From Heliomicrobium modesticaldum Ice1 (lineage in GTDB: Bacteria > Bacillota > Desulfitobacteriia > Heliobacteriales > Heliobacteriaceae): 64,000 nt of DNA. The stretch is from the NCBI RefSeq assembly GCF_000019165.1, contig NC_010337.2, positions 1,822,501 through 1,886,500 of the forward strand. Direction: 5' to 3'. Below are positions 19,498 through 29,340 of this stretch, piece by piece. Position 1 is the first letter of the stretch; every line of letters begins with the position of its first letter. The notes beneath the pieces were generated by a model, which was not told the origin of the DNA, ran no database searches, and worked only from the letters and a program-made list of their open reading frames with translations. The translations under genes were made by a program, and so were the position numbers.

Positions 19498-21708
19498 ATG
19501 CAGGTAACCTTGGGACAGTTGTTAAAGCGAGTCCAGAGTTATACGCAAAACCCAGCCGATCTTGAATTCGTCCGCCGGGCCTTTGAATATGCCGATGCAG
19601 CCCACACCGGCCAACTGCGCAAGTCCGGGGAACCCTACATCTACCATCCCATGGCCGTTGCCTATATCCTGGCCGACTTGGAACTGGACGTAGCGACGAT
19701 CGCCGCTGGTCTGCTCCATGACGTGGTGGAGGATACAGCGATCACCCAGGAGCAGTTGGAAAAGGATTTCGGCCCTGAAGTGGCCCTCATGGTCGACGGT
19801 GTGACCAAATTGAGCCGCCTGGAATTTCACTCCAAACAGGAGCAGCAGGTCGAGAGCCTGCGCAAGATGTTCCTGGCTATGGCCAAGGACATCCGCGTCA
19901 TCCTGATCAAGCTGGCCGACCGTTTGCACAACATGCGCACCCTGAAGCATCAGACGCCGGAAAAACAGCGGGAGATCGCTATTGAGACGATCGAGCTTTT
20001 CGCTCCGCTGGCCAACCGGCTCGGGATTTCACGCATCAAGTGGGAATTGGAAGACCTGGCCCTCCGCTACTTGGAACCTGAGACCTACTATGACTTGGTG
20101 ACGCGCATCGCCACCAAGCGGGCTGAGCGAGAGGAGCGCATCAACGAGATCATCGCCATCTTGCGAGAAAAGCTGGCGGCCGTCGGCATTAAGGCGGAGA
20201 TCTCAGGGCGGCCGAAGCATTTCTATTCCATCTATCGCAAGATGACCTCTCAGAAGAAGGATCTCTCCGAGATCTACGATCTGATCGCTGTCCGCGTCCT
20301 CGTCGATTCGGTGAAGGATTGCTACGGCGCCCTGGGGATCATCCATACCATCTGGAAGCCGATCCCCATGCGCTTCAAGGATTACATCGCTACGCCAAAG
20401 ACGAACATGTACCAGTCGCTACACACCACCCTCGTCGGTCCCCTTGGCGAGCCCTTCGAGGTGCAGATCCGCACCGCGGAGATGCACCGGACGGCCGAAT
20501 ACGGCATTGCCGCCCATTGGAAGTACAAAGAAGGCGGGAAGACGCAGGGACGCAGCTTCGAGGAGAAGCTGGCCTGGCTGCGCCAACTGCTCGAATGGCA
20601 GTCCGATCAGAAAGATACGCAGACCTTCATGGAGACCTTGAAGATCGAGTTTTTCTCTGACGCCGTCTTTGTCTTCACCCCGAAAGGGGATGTGATCGAA
20701 TTGCCGGCCGGGTCGACGCCCATCGACTTTGCCTATCGAATTCACTCCAATGTGGGCCACCGCTGCATGGGCGCCAAGGTGAACGGGCGCATCGTCCCCC
20801 TCGATTATCGACTGAACAACGGGGAAATCATTGAAATATTGACGAAAACGACGGCAGGCCACTCGCGGGACTGGCTGAATGTCGTCAAGACCTCGAACGC
20901 CCGCAACCGCATCCGCCAGTGGTTTAAGAAGGAGAAGCGGGAAGAGTTTGTCGAGCGGGGCAAGGAAGCGCTGGAAGCGGAACTGAAAAGACTCAAGCTT
21001 GATCCGGCTGATGTCTTGAAGACCGAGCGGATGCTGGACATCAGCAAGCGTTTCAATTATCAGACTGCGGATGATCTCTACTTCGCCATCGGCGACGGCG
21101 TCTTGACGGTCAACCAGATCATCCTGCGCCTGAAAGAAGAGTTGAAAAAAGAAAAACGCCTGGAAGAGGATCAGGCGCCGCCACCGGAGGTGAAACCTTT
21201 CTCCGGTTTCGGCAAGCCCTCTCAGGGCGTGCGGGTACGCGGCGTGGATAACGTGCTGATCCGCTTCTCCCGTTGCTGCAACCCCTTGCCGGGCGACGAG
21301 ATCATCGGCTATATCACCAAGGGGCGCGGCGTCTCCATCCACCGCGTCGACTGCACCAATGTGGTCAACATGTCCGAAGAGGAGCGGGAACGGATCGTCG
21401 AGGTGGCTTGGGACGCCACCTCCCAAGCCACCTACCAGGTGGAGATAGAGGTCATCGCCATGGACCGCGAGCGGCTGACGACCGATGTGATGCTGTCAGT
21501 GGCGGACACGAAGACATCGATCAACTCCATCTACTCGCGGGCCACAAAGAATAAGATGGCCCAGATCAACATGGTCGTTGAGATCCGCGATCTCGGACAC
21601 CTGAAATTCTTGATGGACAAGGTCTCCAGGGTGCGCGATGTCCTCGAAGTTCGCCGCCTCACGCCCAACACCAAAGCGGAGAGAGACGGCGAATCCCTCT
21701 TGGGTTAG
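19498..21708 (+). CDS. relA: Bifunctional (p)ppGpp synthetase/hydrolase (RelA/SpoT, Rsh)
   Basis: The 736-residue protein has the full Rsh layout: HD hydrolase (ADAAHTGQLRKSGEPYIYHP, then LLHDVVEDTAITQEQLEKDF), synthetase (KHFYSIYRKMTSQKKDLSEI, YQSLHTTLVGPLGEPFEVQI), TGS domain (VFVFTPKGDVIELPAGSTPI), a CC/zinc-finger region (RFSRCCNPLPGDEIIGYITK) and a C-terminal ACT domain. Both catalytic halves look intact, so it should make and degrade (p)ppGpp. The 245-base upstream gap contains no recognisable gene. The ATG follows gggaggtgag. Confidence 0.98.
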   Translation: MQVTLGQLLKRVQSYTQNPADLEFVRRAFEYADAAHTGQLRKSGEPYIYHPMAVAYILADLELDVATIAAGLLHDVVEDTAITQEQLEKDFGPEVALMVDGVTKLSRLEFHSKQEQQVESLRKMFLAMAKDIRVILIKLADRLHNMRTLKHQTPEKQREIAIETIELFAPLANRLGISRIKWELEDLALRYLEPETYYDLVTRIATKRAEREERINEIIAILREKLAAVGIKAEISGRPKHFYSIYRKMTSQKKDLSEIYDLIAVRVLVDSVKDCYGALGIIHTIWKPIPMRFKDYIATPKTNMYQSLHTTLVGPLGEPFEVQIRTAEMHRTAEYGIAAHWKYKEGGKTQGRSFEEKLAWLRQLLEWQSDQKDTQTFMETLKIEFFSDAVFVFTPKGDVIELPAGSTPIDFAYRIHSNVGHRCMGAKVNGRIVPLDYRLNNGEIIEILTKTTAGHSRDWLNVVKTSNARNRIRQWFKKEKREEFVERGKEALEAELKRLKLDPADVLKTERMLDISKRFNYQTADDLYFAIGDGVLTVNQIILRLKEELKKEKRLEEDQAPPPEVKPFSGFGKPSQGVRVRGVDNVLIRFSRCCNPLPGDEIIGYITKGRGVSIHRVDCTNVVNMSEEERERIVEVAWDATSQATYQVEIEVIAMDRERLTTDVMLSVADTKTSINSIYSRATKNKMAQINMVVEIRDLGHLKFLMDKVSRVRDVLEVRRLTPNTKAERDGESLLG

Positions 21709-21792
21709 GATATTTGCTTGATTCGCAGCGGCTCGTATAGAGGGTTCCGATAGACCCCCAGAACGGCCTTTGCTGGATAGGAGGATGTCTGA

Positions 21793-22245
21793 TTGCGCGC
21801 GTTGATCCAGCGGGTGTTGCGCGGGCGGGTGACCGTCGAAGGCAGTGAAGTCGGTGCCATCGGGCCAGGCCTCGTCGTCCTTGTCGGCGCCGGTCAGGGC
21901 GACGGGGAAGCCGATGCCCGCTACGTGGCGGAAAAGATCGCCCACCTGCGCATCTTTGAAGATGAACAGGGCAAGATGAACCGCTCTGTCTCCGATGTGG
22001 GCGGCGAGGTTCTCGTCGTCAGCCAGTTCACCCTTTACGGCGATTGCCGCAAAGGTCGCCGGCCCAGCTTTACCCAGGCGGCGCCGCCCGATGAGGCGCG
22101 CCGCCTTGTCGAAGCGGTCGTAGCGGAATTACGAAAATTCGGCCTCACCGTGGCCACAGGACAGTTCCAGGCCCACATGGTCGTCGAGATCATCAACGAC
22201 GGCCCCGTTACGCTGATGGTAGAAGGAAGAGGAGGCGAATCATGA
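21793..22245 (+). CDS. dtd: D-aminoacyl-tRNA deacylase
   Basis: This 150-residue protein carries the Dtd motifs [36 protein letters not shown] and the C-terminal [25 protein letters not shown] region. It removes D-amino acids (and glycine from tRNA-Ala) from tRNA. The start is TTG 21793 after aggagg. The stop overlaps the next gene by four bases; relA-dtd adjacency is common in Firmicutes. Confidence 0.97.
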   Translation: MRALIQRVLRGRVTVEGSEVGAIGPGLVVLVGAGQGDGEADARYVAEKIAHLRIFEDEQGKMNRSVSDVGGEVLVVSQFTLYGDCRKGRRPSFTQAAPPDEARRLVEAVVAELRKFGLTVATGQFQAHMVVEIINDGPVTLMVEGRGGES

Positions 22246-22868
22246 ACATCCGTCGTTGGGAAGCAGGCATGCTTGCCGCCAACTGCTACCTCGTCCAGTG
22301 CCCCGAGACGGGCGAGGCGGCCCTCATCGATCCCGGCGGCGACGGAGAGATGCTCCTGCGCCGCGCTGAGGAAGCAAAAGCCAAGATCGTGGCCATCATC
22401 AACACCCATGGCCACAGCGACCACATCGCCGCCAACGGCGACATCAAAAAAGCGACCGGCGCGACGATCCTCTGCCATGAAGCGGAGGCGGCGTCCATCA
22501 TCTCTCCTGGCAAAAATCTCTCCCTCTATATCGGCGCGTCCATCACCAGCCCGCCGGCAGACCGGTTGCTCAAGGACGGCGATGTGCTCACCATCGGACG
22601 CACCGTTCGGCTGGAAGTCCTCCACACGCCTGGTCATACAGTCGGAGGCATCTGCCTGAGGGGACAGGGCGTCGTCTTTACAGGAGATACCCTCTTTCAC
22701 GGGTCGATCGGTCGCACCGACCTTCCTGGCGGCTCCTACAACCAAATCCTGCACTCCATCCGGGAAAAACTGCTTGCGCTGCCGGACGACACGGTCGTCT
22801 ATCCCGGTCACGGACCGGAGAGCACCATCGGCTTCGAGCGGGTGAACAATCCCTTTTTGACTGAATAA
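22242..22868 (+). CDS. MBL-fold metallo-hydrolase (glyoxalase II-like)
   Basis: The 208-residue protein has the di-metal motif [10 protein letters not shown], then [32 protein letters not shown] and [13 protein letters not shown], the glyoxalase II-like branch of the metallo-beta-lactamase fold. Such proteins hydrolyse thioesters or act on persulfides. A glutathione substrate is unlikely in this lineage, so the true substrate is open. It is translationally coupled to dtd. Confidence 0.92.
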   Translation: MNIRRWEAGMLAANCYLVQCPETGEAALIDPGGDGEMLLRRAEEAKAKIVAIINTHGHSDHIAANGDIKKATGATILCHEAEAASIISPGKNLSLYIGASITSPPADRLLKDGDVLTIGRTVRLEVLHTPGHTVGGICLRGQGVVFTGDTLFHGSIGRTDLPGGSYNQILHSIREKLLALPDDTVVYPGHGPESTIGFERVNNPFLTE

Positions 22869-22907
22869 ATATCTGCCATTGATCGCTGATGGCTTGGAGG
22901 TTATCCC

Positions 22908-24461
22908 ATGGATGTCTGCTTGCGGGGGATGCCCCCGGGGTATGGGGTCACCCTGCAAGAAATCCTCTGGATTTATTTCCCCGATGCCCAGTTTGTCGAG
23001 GATGACGACTTTTCGACGGAAGGCGGCTGCGTTGCTGCTGCAGCAGGAACAGCAGAGGTTTGCTTTTGCGAGAAAGCCAAAGACGAAGGACTGCCGATGC
23101 TCGCGGCTCGGTTCTGCCATGCCGGCAGGGTAGGGCTAGGGCAGGCCTTGTTGTCCCCCGATGGCGAGAAGGAGGGTGGCGATAGCGATACTGCTTACGA
23201 CGACCACCGTCGAGAGAGGGAGAACGCCCGCCGCCGTGCCGCAAAGCTCGCCCTCCTGCGGGCATTAGAGGACTACAGCGGCGCACGACCCAACACCTGG
23301 GGGATCCTGACCGGTGTGCGCCCGGCAAAGATCGTCCATCGCCGCCTCGATCAGGGGAAAGACCTGAGATCCATCCGAGCGGAACTGCTTCGCGATTACG
23401 CCCTCCTACCAGAAAAGGCGGATCTGCTCCTGGAGATCGCCCTCCGGCAGCGCCCCTTCTTCTATTCTAGTCCCGACGCTCGCCGCAAGGTCGGCGTTTA
23501 TATCGGCATCCCCTTTTGCCCCACCCGGTGCCTCTATTGCTCCTTCCCCGGCTATGACGTCAAGAAATTCAAAGGCTGGCTGGAGCCCTTTCTTGATTCG
23601 TTGCGGAAGGAGATCGAGGCGGTCGGATCGGCGCTCTGCCAGGCAGGACAACAGGTGCAGCATATTTATATCGGCGGCGGCACGCCGACAGCGTTGTCGT
23701 CGGAACAACTGGAGCGACTGTTCTGTTGGGTCAATAGGCATCTGCGCGGCCCGGAGACGGTAGAATTCACCTTGGAAGGCGGTCGACCGGACACGCTGGA
23801 CCGTGACAAACTACAGCGCGCCTTTGTCGGCGGCGTCAACCGGTTGAGCATCAACCCCCAGTCGATGAACGCCGCTACGCTTAAACGGATCGGCCGTTGC
23901 CACCGGCCCGACGATGTGGTAGAAGCGGTCGAGCTGGCCCGCGCCATCGGCTTTCCGATTATCAACATGGACATGATCATCGGCTTGCCCGGTGAGAACG
24001 CCGATTCTGTCCGCGCCACCCTCGACCGGATCGCGCCGCTTTGCCCCGAAAACCTGACCGTTCACACGATGGCCATCAAGCGGGCTTCGCGGCTGATGGC
24101 GGAGAGGGAACAGTGGAGCCTGCCCGCAGCGGACGAGGTGGAGGCCATGCTGGCTGTCACCCGCTCCGGCGCGCGCGACTTGGGGCTCGTCCCTTACTAC
24201 CTGTACCGGCAGAAGCGCATCCTGGCCAATCAGGAGAATGTGGGCTACACAGTGCCGGGACGGGAGTGCATCTATAACATTCATGTTATGGAGGAACGCC
24301 AGACCATCTGGGGGATCGGCGCCGGCGCCGCGACAAAGATCGTCTGCGCCGAAGACGGCGAGATTCTCGACACCTGGCACAACCCGAAGGATCCCATGAA
24401 CTACGTGGAGCGCCTTGACGGAATCATCGGGCGCAAACTGAAAAAACTGGAGGGAACCTAA
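22908..24461 (+). CDS. hemZ: HemZ-type radical SAM coproporphyrinogen dehydrogenase
   Basis: This 517-residue protein has an N-terminal domain (1-180) typical of HemZ and a radical SAM core with [16 protein letters not shown] (CxxxCxxC at about residue 205), [17 protein letters not shown] and a HemN-like C-terminal part. HemZ is annotated as an oxygen-independent coproporphyrinogen III dehydrogenase and is a paralogue of HemN. Such an enzyme would matter for tetrapyrroles in an anaerobe. Biochemical proof for this branch is thin. The start at 22908 follows ggaggttatccc, and the stop overlaps hisS by one base. Confidence 0.92.
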
Positions 24462-25738
24462 TGCTGATCAGCGCTCCGCGCGGCACTAAGGACATCCTGC
24501 CTGGTCAGTCGCGGCACTGGCAGACCCTGGAGGACACGATCCGGCGCCTCTGCCGCGAATACGGCTATGAAGAGATCCGCACCCCCATCTTTGAGCACAG
24601 CGAGGTCTTCCACCGCGGCGTGGGGGATACGACAGACATCGTCCAGAAGGAAACCTACGACTTTCAGGATCGCGGCGGCCGCGATCTGACGCTGCGCCCC
24701 GAGGGCACCGCCCCGACTGTGCGCGCCCTCCTCGAACATAAGCTCTACGCCGGCTCTTTGCCGGTGAAGCTCTACTATACAGGTCCCATGTTCCGCTTCG
24801 GCCGTCCCCAGACGGTGCGTCTGCGCCAGTTTCACCAGTTTGGCATCGAGGTCTTCGGCGCTTCCGGCCCTCGCGTCGACGCCGAGGTCATCGCTATGGC
24901 CATGGACTTTTACAGCCGGCTGGGCCTTAAGAACCTGGAACTGCTCCTAAACTCCATCGGCTGCCCGGCCTGCCGCCCGGCCTACCGCGAGGCGTTGCAC
25001 CAGTTTTTGCGTCCGAAAGGCGGCGAGCTCTGCGAGGACTGCAAAAAACGGATGGACCGCAACCCCTTGCGGGTATTGGACTGTAAGAACCAGCGCTGCC
25101 AGGAGCTTTCCCAGGGCGCGCCGACGACGGTGAACCACCTCTGTGACGACTGTGCCAACCACTTCGCTGACGTAAAAGAACTCCTCGACGCCGCCGGCGT
25201 CGCCTACAGCCTCGACGACCGCCTTGTCCGCGGCCTCGACTACTACACGAAGACGGCCTTCGAGATCGTCTCGAGGGACATCGGCGCCCAATCCTCCATC
25301 GGCGGCGGCGGCCGCTACGACCACCTCGTCGAGGCCCTCGGCGGTCCGCCTGTGCCGGGCATCGGCTTCGGTCTCGGCCTGGAGCGGGTGTTGTTGACCA
25401 TGAAAAATCAGGGGCTGCTCGACGCCGACAGCCGCGAACAGCGAGACCTCTTCATCGCCCTGGCCGGTGAAGGCACCCAACCGGTTGCCTTCGGCCTCGC
25501 CCAGAAGCTGCGCCAGCGCGGTGTAGCGGTGGAGATGGACTACCTGGAACGCTCCCTGAAAGCTCAAATGAAAACAGCCGACCGCTTCCGCGTTCCCTAT
25601 GTCGTCATCGTCGGCGAAGGGGAACTGAAAGAGGGGAAACTGACCCTGCGCACGATGGCGACAGGGGAGCAGCAGCAGATTCCTCTCGGTGAGGCGGCGG
25701 AGTACCTAGATAACCTCTTCGCAAACCGGGAAAACTAG
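24461..25738 (+). CDS. hisS: Histidyl-tRNA synthetase
   Basis: The 425-residue class II synthetase has [11 protein letters not shown], motif 2 ([17 protein letters not shown], then [20 protein letters not shown]), the histidine-specific [15 protein letters not shown], motif 3 ([13 protein letters not shown]) and the C-terminal anticodon-binding domain. The ATG overlaps the hemZ stop. aspS follows after about 145 bases, the frequent hisS-aspS order in Firmicutes. No T-box is seen upstream. Confidence 0.98.
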
Positions 25739-25882
25739 TGATCATTGCGATCATGAATTTCATTGCGATCAAGGCTTCTTTGTGAGTTAGGATTGCGTTA
25801 CGATCATGGATATAATTTTTGGAGAGAATAGGCGCGGCGGATTGCTCCCTTGCGCTACATAGATGAAAGGACGATTCACCAG

Positions 25883-27700
25883 ATGATGATCGATATGTTC
25901 ACAGGCCTGAAACGATCCCACCGGGGTGGCGACCTGCGCATCGACCACGCCGGCCAAACGGTGACCCTCATGGGCTGGGTTCAGCGCCGCCGCGACCACG
26001 GCGGACTCATCTTTGTCGACCTGCGGGACCGCTCCGGCCTCGTTCAGGTCGTCTTCAGCCCCGAAGTAGGGAAAGAGGCCTTTACCAAAGCCGAGGACGT
26101 TCGCAACGAGTACGTCCTCGCCGTCACGGGCGACGTGCGCCCCCGTCCTGAGGGCACCGTCAACGCCAACCTGCCCAGCGGTCAGATCGATGTCTATGCC
26201 CGCCAGCTCTGGGTCTTAAACAGCGCCAAGACACCGCCCTTTTACATCGAAGACGGGGTGGACGTCGACGAGACGGTGCGCCTCAAGTATCGCTATCTGG
26301 ACCTGCGCCGCCCGGAGATGCAGCGCAACCTGATCATCCGCCACAAGACGGCCAAAGCCATGCGCGACTTCCTCGACCGCAACGGCTTTTTGGAGATCGA
26401 GACGCCCATGCTGACCAAATCGACGCCGGAGGGCGCTCGCGAGTTTATGGTGCCGAGCCGCATCCATCCCGGCGAGTTTTTCGTCTTGCCCCAATCGCCT
26501 CAACTCTACAAGCAGATCCTCATGGTAGCCGGCATGGAGCGCTACTTCCAGATCGTCCGCTGCTTCCGCGATGAAGACCTGCGGGCGGACCGCCAGCCTG
26601 AGTTCACTCAACTCGACATTGAGATGTCCTTCACCCAGATGGACGACCTGCTGACGCTCATGGAAGAGATGGTCGCCCATATCTTCAAAGAGGCCCTGGG
26701 CAAAGAGATCTCCACGCCCTTCCGCCGCATCCCCTACGCCGAGGCGATGGGCCGCTTCGGCTCCGACAAGCCAGACCTGCGTTTCGGTCTCGAACTGATC
26801 GATCTGACGGAAACGGTCAAAGACGTGGAGTTCAAGGTCTTCGCCAGCGTCGTCAAGGGCGGCGGCGAGGTGAAGGCCATCAACGCCAAAGGCTGCGCCC
26901 ACTTCTCCCGCAAGGAGATCGATGATCTGACGAAGGGCGTCGCCGTCTACGGCGCCAAGGGCCTCGCTTACATCCAGATGACCGAGGAAGGCCCCAAGTC
27001 GCCCATCGCCAAGTTCTTCACCGACGAACAGCTTAACGCCGTCCTGGATCGGCTGGGCGCCGAAAAAGGCGACCTGCTCCTCTTCGTGGCGGACAAGCCC
27101 TCTGTCGTAGCCGCCTCCCTCGGCTTCCTGCGTCAGGAACTGGCGCGCCGTCTCAACCTGATCGACTCGGAAAAACTGGAGTTCGCCTGGGTCGTTGACT
27201 TCCCCCTCGTTGAATATGATCCTGAAGAGAAGCGCTACAACGCCATCCACCACCCTTTCACCGCGCCCAAAGACGAAGACCTGGACCTGCTTGACAAAGA
27301 ACCGGGCAAGGTGCGGGCCAAGGCTTATGACCTCGTCCTCAACGGCGTCGAGCTCGGTGGCGGCTCCCTGCGCATCTACCGCCGTGACATCCAGGAAAAA
27401 ATGTTCGCCATCCTCGGCTTGACCGCCGAAGAAGCCTATCAGAAGTTCGGCTTCCTTCTGGACGCCTTCGATTACGGCACACCGCCCCACGGCGGCATCG
27501 CCTTCGGCCTTGACCGCATGATCATGCTGATGACCGGTCGCGACACCATCCGCGACGTCATCGCCTTCCCCAAAACCCAGTCCGCCTCTGATATGATGGT
27601 CGACGCCCCGAGCGCCGTCACCCCTCGCCAGTTGAAAGAGTTGCACATCAAGCTGGACCTTCCCGTCAAAGCACCGAAAGCAGAGCCGGCCAAGAAGTGA
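25883..27700 (+). CDS. aspS: Aspartyl-tRNA synthetase
   Basis: This bacterial-type AspRS of about 605 residues has an OB-fold anticodon domain ([20 protein letters not shown]), catalytic motifs ([40 protein letters not shown]), the bacterial GAD insertion and motif 3 ([20 protein letters not shown]). It might be non-discriminating; the sequence does not settle that. Start choice is uncertain: ATG 25883 or 25895 are likelier than the TTG at 25850, which gives an atypical N-terminus. Confidence 0.97.
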   Translation: MMIDMFTGLKRSHRGGDLRIDHAGQTVTLMGWVQRRRDHGGLIFVDLRDRSGLVQVVFSPEVGKEAFTKAEDVRNEYVLAVTGDVRPRPEGTVNANLPSGQIDVYARQLWVLNSAKTPPFYIEDGVDVDETVRLKYRYLDLRRPEMQRNLIIRHKTAKAMRDFLDRNGFLEIETPMLTKSTPEGAREFMVPSRIHPGEFFVLPQSPQLYKQILMVAGMERYFQIVRCFRDEDLRADRQPEFTQLDIEMSFTQMDDLLTLMEEMVAHIFKEALGKEISTPFRRIPYAEAMGRFGSDKPDLRFGLELIDLTETVKDVEFKVFASVVKGGGEVKAINAKGCAHFSRKEIDDLTKGVAVYGAKGLAYIQMTEEGPKSPIAKFFTDEQLNAVLDRLGAEKGDLLLFVADKPSVVAASLGFLRQELARRLNLIDSEKLEFAWVVDFPLVEYDPEEKRYNAIHHPFTAPKDEDLDLLDKEPGKVRAKAYDLVLNGVELGGGSLRIYRRDIQEKMFAILGLTAEEAYQKFGFLLDAFDYGTPPHGGIAFGLDRMIMLMTGRDTIRDVIAFPKTQSASDMMVDAPSAVTPRQLKELHIKLDLPVKAPKAEPAKK

Positions 27701-28482
27701 AACAACAGGCCTTTGCCAGAACAGAACTGCTCATCGGCGATGAGGGGATCGAACGCTTGGCCAGCGCCAGCGTGGCCGTCTTTGGCGTCGGCGGCGTCGG
27801 TTCTTTCACCGTCGAGGCCCTGGCGAGATGCGGCGTAGGTAGCCTTGTGCTGGTAGACCATGATGAGATCTGCCTGACCAACGTGAACCGACAACTGCAC
27901 GCCCTTCACTCCACCGTCGGCAGGGCCAAGGTGGAGGTCATGGCCGAGCGGGTCAAGGACATCCATCCGCAGGCAAAAGTGACCTGCTACCGCCGCTTCT
28001 ACGGCGTCGAGGCAGGGGAGGAGATCATCACGCCGGAATTGGACTATGTCGTCGACGCCATCGATACGGTGAAGGGGAAACTGACCATCATCGAAAGGGC
28101 GAGAGCGGTCGGCGTCCCTGTCGTCAGCGCCCTCGGCGCCGGGAACAAGCTCGATCCGACCCGCTTCCAAGTGGCTGACATTTACGAGACAACGATGGAT
28201 CCGCTGGCCAAGGTGATGCGCAAGGAACTGCGTAAGCGCGGCGTCGACAAACTGAAAGTGGTCTATTCGACGGAGGCCCCGCGTCCCCTCAGAGGAGAGG
28301 CGGCCTGCGCCGACAACTGCATCTGTCCGCATCCTAAGGGGCCCTTCGGCGCATCATGTAAGCAGAAGCGCCAGATACCGGGGAGCATCTCCTTCGTCCC
28401 TTCCGTGGCCGGTCTGATCGTCGCCTCCGTCGTCGTCCGCGATATCCTAGAGGCCTCCGGTCTCTTGACAGCGGCGAAGTAA
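27697..28482 (+). CDS. tcdA: tRNA threonylcarbamoyladenosine dehydratase TcdA
   Basis: The 261-residue E1-like ATPase has [20 protein letters not shown], the nucleotide loop [39 protein letters not shown] and [14 protein letters not shown], matching TcdA (YgdL/CsdL). It converts t6A37 in tRNA to cyclic ct6A using ATP. In E. coli it works with the CsdA/CsdE sulfur relay. The GTG start overlaps the aspS stop by four bases, so it is coupled to another tRNA gene. Confidence 0.94.
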   Translation: MKQQAFARTELLIGDEGIERLASASVAVFGVGGVGSFTVEALARCGVGSLVLVDHDEICLTNVNRQLHALHSTVGRAKVEVMAERVKDIHPQAKVTCYRRFYGVEAGEEIITPELDYVVDAIDTVKGKLTIIERARAVGVPVVSALGAGNKLDPTRFQVADIYETTMDPLAKVMRKELRKRGVDKLKVVYSTEAPRPLRGEAACADNCICPHPKGPFGASCKQKRQIPGSISFVPSVAGLIVASVVVRDILEASGLLTAAK

Positions 28483-28491
28483 TCTTATACA

Positions 28492-28806
28492 ATGAATATG
28501 GATACGGGGTATGGGTATCTACTGGGGGTGGCGGATCTGGAATGTACCCAATCGAAAGAGGCGCTGATTCGGCGATTGAAGAAGATTGAAGGCCAGATCA
28601 AGGGCATTCAGAAAATGATCGCTGAAGACAAAGCCTGCCTTGACCTACTCGTCCAAGTCGCTGCGGCCCGGGCGGCTATCAACCGGGTTGGCACATTGAT
28701 CATCATGAATCACACCCGCCGGTGCCTTTCCAACGTACCGCTCTCGGGAGAGCAGGAAAAAGCATTGGAGGAACTCGTCGACGTACTTACCAAGTTCACC
28801 AAGTAA
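28492..28806 (+). CDS. CsoR-type metal-sensitive transcriptional regulator (DUF156)
   Basis: The 104-residue helical protein has ALIRRLKKIEGQIKGIQKMI, then Cys49, His74 and Cys78. These are spaced exactly 25 and 4 apart, like the C-H-C copper site of CsoR. Family members repress copper or other metal efflux genes until metal binds. No copper pump or copZ is adjacent, so its regulon lies elsewhere. The start (28492 or 28498) lacks a clear ribosome site, so the first 17 residues are uncertain. Confidence 0.88.
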   Translation: MNMDTGYGYLLGVADLECTQSKEALIRRLKKIEGQIKGIQKMIAEDKACLDLLVQVAAARAAINRVGTLIIMNHTRRCLSNVPLSGEQEKALEELVDVLTKFTK

Positions 28807-28838
28807 AATAAAAATAGTCTGAAGGAGATGGTAGTTCC

Positions 28839-29168
28839 ATGGCTAGCGCAAACGTGGTCGCCCTGACGGACGACAATTTCCGCACTCAGGTCCTGCAGTC
28901 CAGCAAACCGGTGCTCGTCGATTTCTGGGCCGCTTGGTGCGGACCCTGCAAGATGATCGCCCCCATCATCGACGAAGTTGCTGACGCTATGGCCGGCAAG
29001 GCTGTCGTCGGCAAGCTGAACGTCGATGAGAACCGCGCCACCGCCGCCGAGTATGGCATCATGTCCATTCCGACCTTGCTGGTCTTCAAAGGCGGTCAGG
29101 TCGTCGATAAGGCCATCGGCTTCAAACCGAAGGATGAACTGATCAAACTGCTGAACAAACACATCTAA
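28839..29168 (+). CDS. trxA: Thioredoxin
   Basis: This 109-residue protein has the active site DFWAAWCGPCKMIAPIIDEV, the cis-proline segment MSIPTLLVFKGG and the usual compact length. It reduces protein disulfides with thioredoxin reductase. The ribosome site is gaaggag before the ATG. It is followed by a clear terminator. The CsoR-type gene 32 bases upstream is probably in the same transcript. Confidence 0.97.
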   Translation: MASANVVALTDDNFRTQVLQSSKPVLVDFWAAWCGPCKMIAPIIDEVADAMAGKAVVGKLNVDENRATAAEYGIMSIPTLLVFKGGQVVDKAIGFKPKDELIKLLNKHI

Positions 29169-29197
29169 GGGAGCGTCCAAACAAATTGTACATGGAT

Positions 29198-29228
29198 GCC
29201 GGGGCGACAGCTCCGGCTTTTTGCTTTT
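29198..29228 (+). terminator. Terminator after trxA
   Basis: Stem gccgg(gg)/(ct)ccggc around a gacag loop, then tttttgcttttt. Confidence 0.85.
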
Positions 29229-29259
29229 TACGGCGGAACGGGTCCTTTTCAGTGCTTGC

Positions 29260-29288
29260 TTGACACTGCCGAGGTGTGGCTCGATAAT
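29260..29288 (+). promoter_or_regulatory. Sigma-A type promoter for the GGDEF/EAL gene
   Basis: TTGACA (29260-29265), a 17-base spacer and GATAAT (29283-29288), about 50 bases before the coding start. Confidence 0.8.
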
Positions 29289-29340
29289 GTGAATAATGAG
29301 GGCGCAATGTTATCTCGGAAGTGATGGAAAGGAACGCAGA

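Noticed and set aside
25739-25882. T-box leader before aspS
   Set aside because: The gap is about 145 bases without the T-box core or a terminator, although some short atgatc-like repeats occur.
26216-27646. 476-residue minus-strand ORF opposite aspS
   Set aside because: Long antisense frame caused by high GC and codon bias; no ribosome site, and the plus strand encodes a clear AspRS.
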